From positions 19,780,793 through 19,844,792 of the forward strand of contig NC_086357.1 of assembly GCF_036324505.1 (NCBI RefSeq): a DNA stretch of 64,000 bases, in the 5' to 3' direction. The position numbers were made by a program, and so were the translations under genes. Below, piece by piece: positions 58,623 through 64,000 of this stretch; the first letter of the stretch is position 1, and the number at the start of each line of letters is the position of its first letter. The notes under the pieces were generated by a model. It worked only from the letters and a program-made list of their open reading frames with translations, ran no database searches and was not told the DNA's origin. Origin of the DNA: Eleginops maclovinus. Its lineage: Eukaryota; Chordata; Actinopteri; Perciformes; Eleginopidae.

Positions 58623-61600
58623 AGTATTTCCTTGTTGAAATACTGTCTCAAAGGTCTGCTACATCAGTGTACATTCTCGTTTTGACATAATCTAAACGTG
58701 AAAAAGGCCACATGAGCTGAGGGTTCATGACCAGCGACAAATGTTTCTATGAAGCTGCCCAAGAGTGTCATGGGAAAGACAATTAGGATGTTTCCCATCT
58801 GTGTGTTTTCTCTGTCTGTCACTCTGACACTACTTCACTGACAACAGCAAGAAGCCAGTTGCTGGTGAACTGCATGTTCACCGAAAATTATAGAGATGTT
58901 TCTGAAAGGTCGAGTTGAGAAACACAAACATTGAGCAGCAATTTTACCTCATAAGTGTTTGCAAATATTAACACATTAAATAGAAATTGTGAAATTAATG
59001 ATGGGGAATGGTGTGTTTGATTGACCTCTTTTGGTAAGAGTATTCTGCAGAGAGTTTCTCTGAAGGCAATTAGCATGATTAGGGCATTTGGGCTAAACAG
59101 TGCATAACACGTTTGGTTAAATGCTTGGCCTCCGGTATTGCTGCTTGCAGCTTTCTCGAGAACCACTCATCATAAAAGCTTTACACTTAACAGTGGGCTT
59201 TCTTGGGTCATCAGCAGTAAACTTGGCAATGTGAAGTCGATGGGATAAACGTTTATAGAGACTCGGAAGATATAATTACATACAATATATATACAGACGT
59301 CTGTTTCATTATAGATTAAGAACTATGGCAAAGAAGTTTGATGATTTTTGCATCAACCTCAATGAGTCTTGTTTTTAAGGATGAGGAAACTGCTCCACAC
59401 TGTTTGAATAAGAGTCTATAATTACATCAGTTGTTGCCAGGATATGTTCTTGTTCTTTGTTCTGCAGGCTCTGTAAGACGTACAGAACAAAATAATTGGG
59501 AAATAAACTCCTGGCTAGAAGTATCTTTTTTTTTATTTTCCAGGACAAACCCTTTACAGGCTAAGCATTACTTTCATGCCCTAAACAGATCATGATGACT
59601 CTGAATATTCAATTGCACCATCATGTAAAGAAAGTGAGCATGCTGTTTCAAAACCAATTCCCATTAATATATGCCCAAGAGTGCATTTCTTGTGTTCTCC
59701 AAGTGTGTGTGACTGTATGAAGCTTATCATCTTGAAAACACATGTTTTGTTCTCCCGTGAGCAGCAGCTTCATTTGAATCTCTCATCACACAGAAAAAAG
59801 CCAGAGGTCTGTGTATTAACTCTCCAGTCCTCGAGGACCTCATCTGTGTTCTGTGCTCACCAGATATTTACTTTAATTACATCATAATATTGTCACCGTA
59901 TTTGTATCCCAGATGAATTCAAACCTAAACCAGGACGATATGAACCGCTTCCAATTTTCTTTTTGAAAGGCTGTGAACATTGGTTTTCAGGGCACCCGCA
60001 GCGCACTGAAACAATGTCAATACTCACGCTGAGCAATTTGTTTTCTATTTGCAAGTCCACCTGCGTCTCTGCACAGGTCACCTAAACCACAGTCTATTCA
60101 TCTCATCTCTTGCTGACCTTTTAAGAAATGCCTCTAAATTGACTTTGTCACTCGTTTTGGTGGAGGATTGGGTGGGGGACAGTCAGTTGCACTCCTTGAA
60201 TCAGAAGTCTATTTCCATTCTGACATGGATTTTGAGAAGCATGAATGACAGTCATGTCTCATGTGTAATCAAACATTTCAGATCTGTTTAGGGAAAATCT
60301 TTTCACAGGCACAAAATGTGCATCCACACACACAGAAATTGTTGTATTTAAACAACTTTTATTAACAGGGGCTCAGTGAACAACAGATGGGATAATCTTA
60401 GTATCCTCACAAGCCGTCTCTCTGCGGTCTTAAGAAATTATTTTTTTCTGTATGTTGTATTAAGGGAAAGGTCTTAGTTAAAACAAAGGACACTCAATGT
60501 GATGTATTGTATCCACAGTCAGAAGGAGTAGAGATGGAAAACCTGATGATGGGAGCTGTTCCAAGATTTAACTGAGAAGTTGCAAACAGACATCAAAGAA
60601 ATCACTCAATGCTTTGAAAGGTCTTCTGCATGTGTTTCTTTTAAAACGGCACAACTCTGAATCTTTGAACTCCCCATCCAAACAATTTACACACACTGCA
60701 TGTTTCACATTGCTGCTATTGTAGGAGTATTTATTACTTTACTTGAATTTCAACAGATTATGGTGATAGTAGCCGAATGGAAGGAGGCAAAATATTTATG
60801 CAGTTTGTATGATTTTTCTCTCAACTCCAGGATTTGCTAAAGCATGTGTCTCCCATGGTTCAACGATCTCCAAGGGTCTGTTTATACTCTCAAGTAAAAC
60901 GTCCCACAGTATTCCCACTGCGAAGAGCTATACTGTTGTTTCCGGGCTGTTTTGAAATCCCTGAGGAGGCTTTTTCCGGACATACTTTGTTTCTGTTCAT
61001 GGGTGCTGGAAAAATGTAACAAAGGGTCAAAGCCCTGTCACGCCTTTTTTCTCGGCTTGTTATCAGATAATAAAAGCCTGACAGCAGTCTTCACAACCAG
61101 ACGCCTTATTTTCACTGTAGTGTCAAGAGCCTTCAAAAGATTTTTTTACTTTTCAGTTCCTCTATATTTGAAGTGAGTTTTTTTCTGTCAACAGTAACTT
61201 GTCAGGTATGTTTCGGCACAAACAACAGCTATCCTTCACACAAAGCACAACAACATTCCTCCCCACCCATTCATGCCTGACCCAGCTCATCGCAGCGTTA
61301 TCTTATCATCGTCTTATCAGAATTACAAACATCTCACCTGTCATAAAACACTTCAAGACAGTAGTCCCAAGGTTTGTGAAATAAGGTAAATTGACTGCCC
61401 TAAATGTTCATGCAGCCCCAAATGTTCTTCCTGCTGTTTCCATGAAATATCTTTTGTTCTCCCTTCTGTGTCTATTTTAAAAATAGTCAAGTTTATCCAT
61501 TTTCAACTCCCATCTTTGCCTCTGTTCATGCCAACTTCTCTTTCCACAAGACAGAGCCAAGCTAAACAGTTTAGGCCTAAGCTAAACTACCCAGCTTCTG

Positions 61601-62736
61601 TCACTAGGTATTTATTTCAAATACCTACATGAATGTGGTATAAATTGTTATCAACTCTTTGCAAGAATATATACAAGTATATTTCCGAAAATGTAACACC
61701 ACTTCCTCATACGTTTTACCAATAACACGTACAGTCAGAAAACCTGCAGGCAGTTTTCATTTTATTCTTTCTTTGGCTACTCACAGCAACACACATTCAT
61801 AGCCAAAATACAAAGTAGTCAAGTAGTTTGGGTGGTAAAAACCAGTCAAGTCTTTGAATAAATATTATACTTTAAGAACACAACCATCTAGCTTGGCATA
61901 GATATTACTCTACAAAAGGTTTAATGCTGTTCTCATTTAGTGCTGTACATGTTTAACATCAATAAGAACACGTTTTTTTTTCAATTCAGTGCAGATTCAT
62001 AGTTGGCAGGTGATGGCACTTGATTTCCCTCTGTCCTTAGCCCAATTTTCAGTTAAATAGAATGAAACATTATTGTGATAAAAGTTCACACAGTAAACAA
62101 ATACAGGTTATTTTCTTCTTTTCAGGTACTCCTTTCTTTGACATCCTATTGCTGCATGAGGAAAAGCTTACATTTTGCGACATACTTGAAACTCAAGTGA
62201 AAGGATTTCATGTGCAGAGAGATTTTGAAACTTATAAAGACCAAAAAATCATTCATTTCTAAAAATGAGTTTTTTGTCATCACAGCAGCCCTCTAAGAAA
62301 CTGGATGTTAGCTGCTCCTTGCACAGTGCATTTTAGCAGACAGACCATAATTAAACAACTTGGTATTGCTGTACAGTAGCTCTTGTATAATATCTTAGAC
62401 TTAATTACAGTCAACACCTTCTTCATTCATCTTTTCACAGCATTGAGAAATAAATAATTGTGTCGTGAGAAAGCTTAAACCACATTCCATCTTTCTGTCT
62501 GACCACAGTTTGCCAGTGAATATTAAAACTGCAGTTCATTACACCCGGGTTTGTTTTCAATTGCCATATTGCTGTCAGATATGCTGTGACAATCCTTGAA
62601 CAAATGACTTTAACAAACACAAACATTATTTAGGAAAAGTTATCTTTTGGATGGAAGAACAGTATATGAATTTTTACAGTGTTTGACCAATAACATTTAC
62701 AGCATTTATAAAGCATGGGAGTGCAATTGAGTTCAT

Positions 62737-63594
62737 CTAACAAGACTGAGCCTCAATCTGAGGCTGGACTGATTGTCTTTTTGGACACAGTATCTTTGAG
62801 AAAGCCCTTCGAAAGCTGCTGTGGCACAGTGGGTAGAGAAACGGGTTGATGGCAGAGTTTAGCCACAGAAGCCAGAATGTCATTTCGTACCAGTAGTGCG
62901 CCACACATTCACCGCTACAAGCGGCACGAATAATCATTAGTAGAGTGTAAGGAGCCCAGCAAATGGCAAAAATGCAGACAATAATGGCCAAAGACTTGGC
63001 AATCTTTTTGTCTCGAGACAGTCGAGATCCCTGTGTCCTTCGGCTGGGTGCCATGCAAGAGGCTGTGTGCTGAAAGAGCCTGGAGTTGTTCCTGTTGGGA
63101 GAGAACTTCTCCCTCTGCAGGTATATTTGACTGTTAATAGGCTCCCCGCAGGAGGAAGGTGACAGGACATCGTCGTCCTCAATAACTGCAGAGATAGCAG
63201 TAGGCTCACTGCAGGACACCTTACGAGTCTTCACAAAAAACACAGACCAGCTTCCTCCCTCTCTGTGCTTCTTAGTTAAATTCTGCGCCTTGACCTCGTC
63301 CTCCACGCAGGCGCATCCCCTCTTGGTCCTGCGATGGATGTTCAGGTAAATGCTGAGGTTGAAGAAAGTCACAGAGACAAACGGAGTGAAGAACTCAAAG
63401 GTAGAAGCACTGAGCAGGAAGTACCAGGTGTAATAAAACTCAGCATGGCACTCATGAGCGGGGACGACACTCTGGCCGACGATTGACTCCCAGAATATAA
63501 TGGCAGGACCGTAGAGGAGGAAAGCCAACACCCACACCGCCACCATCTTGAACACAGCCTGGCGGGTCATGTTTCGCTGTGCTCTGTATTTAAC
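62737..63594 (-). CDS. hrh3: Histamine H3 receptor-like GPCR, last coding exon
   Basis: Gi-coupled class A histamine receptor, plasma membrane. This single 858-nt exon begins after a CTTTTGACACAG acceptor and encodes 285 residues to the stop TAG. It starts VKYRAQRNMTRQAV (second intracellular loop), then TM4 (FKMVAVWVLAFLLYGPAIIFW), TM5 (FEFFTPFVSVTFFNLSIYLN), a third loop of about 110 residues, TM6 with the CWAP motif (AICWAPYTLLMIIRAAC) and TM7 with NPFLY. The H3 hallmarks WVLAFLLYGPAI, FTPFVSVTFFNLSIYLNI and LSRDKKIAKSLA are present, and H3 has an intron at the same place. TM1-TM3 and the DRY motif lie beyond the right edge. Loop 3 looks shorter than in mammalian H3. It could be a teleost hrh3 paralogue or an H3/H4-type relative, so the symbol is tentative. 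Confidence 0.9.
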   Translation of the reverse strand, partial: VKYRAQRNMTRQAVFKMVAVWVLAFLLYGPAIIFWESIVGQSVVPAHECHAEFYYTWYFLLSASTFEFFTPFVSVTFFNLSIYLNIHRRTKRGCACVEDEVKAQNLTKKHREGGSWSVFFVKTRKVSCSEPTAISAVIEDDDVLSPSSCGEPINSQIYLQREKFSPNRNNSRLFQHTASCMAPSRRTQGSRLSRDKKIAKSLAIIVCIFAICWAPYTLLMIIRAACSGECVAHYWYEMTFWLLWLNSAINPFLYPLCHSSFRRAFSKILCPKRQSVQPQIEAQSC

Positions 63595-64000
63595 CTGTGT
63601 CAAAAGAGGGGCACAAGTGTGACTCACAGCATTTCACATAAACTCAGCTGCACAATAACGCTATTTGCTACATTCCACAGCTGTTCCCATATGAAAATCA
63701 CACTTGCTTTTGCTCTCAGCGCCTTGTACAATTGAAACTCTGTTTGTATATTTAGGCGCAGTAAATAACCACTCGTGAGGCTCTCATTCTGCTGTCACTG
63801 AAGCCAAATAGAGAAAGGGGATGTCAGGCAGAGTGCCACATACACTGATGCAACACAAGAGTGTGAAAGAGACATCAGGTTCCACACAAAAATGCACTTC
63901 TCCCTTGGCATCAACCTCTGCTTATTCTCTTTACACTTGATCCAATTTCACTTCATCTCCTCTCGGTCTAAACTGTTTTGCACTCTTTTATTGGGGTTCT
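63595..64000 (-). other. Intron of the histamine receptor-like gene, to the window edge
   Basis: Sequence upstream of the last exon has no further supported exon within the window. A pyrimidine tract precedes the acceptor. Confidence 0.6.

Larger units (their letters stand above)
50392..62736. other. Gene-poor interval between tgm1 and the histamine receptor-like gene
   Basis: About 12.3 kb of AT-rich sequence with no exon I can support. The longest open frame (150 codons, 54116-54568) has no recognisable motif. Contents are two repeat fragments and the hairpin at 51850. Any 3' UTR of the minus-strand receptor would lie at its right end. Distal regulatory elements are possible but not identifiable by eye. 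Confidence 0.5.

Overview
The window is vertebrate nuclear DNA, almost certainly from a teleost and probably a percomorph. The evidence is small phase-matched GT-AG exons, long CA/GT microsatellites, fish-type L2 LINE fragments with the typical 3' tail, and many short MITE-like elements. It carries six protein-coding genes, two of them cut by the window edges. All gene models were built by eye from splice signals, reading phase and remembered family sequence, not by alignment.

Layout from left to right. (1) 129-8927, minus: the first 15 coding exons of carmil3 (lrrc16b), with PH-like domain and early LRRs; it runs off the left edge. (2) 10059-14276, plus: an 8-exon Fc receptor-like gene with signal peptide, three Ig domains, one membrane segment and a tail without tyrosine. 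(3) 15415-20056: a transposon block with a complete-ended PIF/Harbinger-type element carrying a broken Myb/SANT-like ORF, then two dead L2-type LINEs in the same orientation. (4) 20343-25152, plus: a GIMAP8-type gene with three AIG1 GTPase domains, one per phase-1 exon. (5) 26910-32466, plus: rabggta, complete in 16 coding exons, with a CRE/ETS/ZNF143-like promoter. (6) 38403-47907, plus: tgm1, complete in 13 coding exons, with a probable noncoding first exon near 35255-35330. (7) 48296-50389: two tandem related Tc1/mariner-type non-autonomous copies directly behind the tgm1 poly(A) signal; the second contains a tRNA-like pol III promoter. (8) 50390-62736: about 12 kb with no recognisable gene, but with one strong 30-bp-arm hairpin. 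(9) 62737-63594, minus: the last coding exon of a histamine H3 receptor-like GPCR, continuing past the right edge.

rabggta, tgm1 and carmil3 also lie near one another in mammals (human 14q11-12), so the frame of the window is an old conserved block. The Fc receptor-like gene, the GIMAP8 gene and the transposon cluster sit between carmil3 and rabggta and look like a lineage-specific immune insertion. The genes do not form one pathway: carmil3 regulates actin capping protein, rabggta prenylates Rab GTPases, tgm1 cross-links proteins at the epithelial surface, and the two middle genes are immune-type. I found no clear new multi-gene system. The most unusual signals are the complementary GT and AC arrays flanking in-frame exons of the Fc receptor-like gene, the 51.85 kb hairpin, the MITE cluster in tgm1 introns, and the Tc1-like copy with a SINE-type head.
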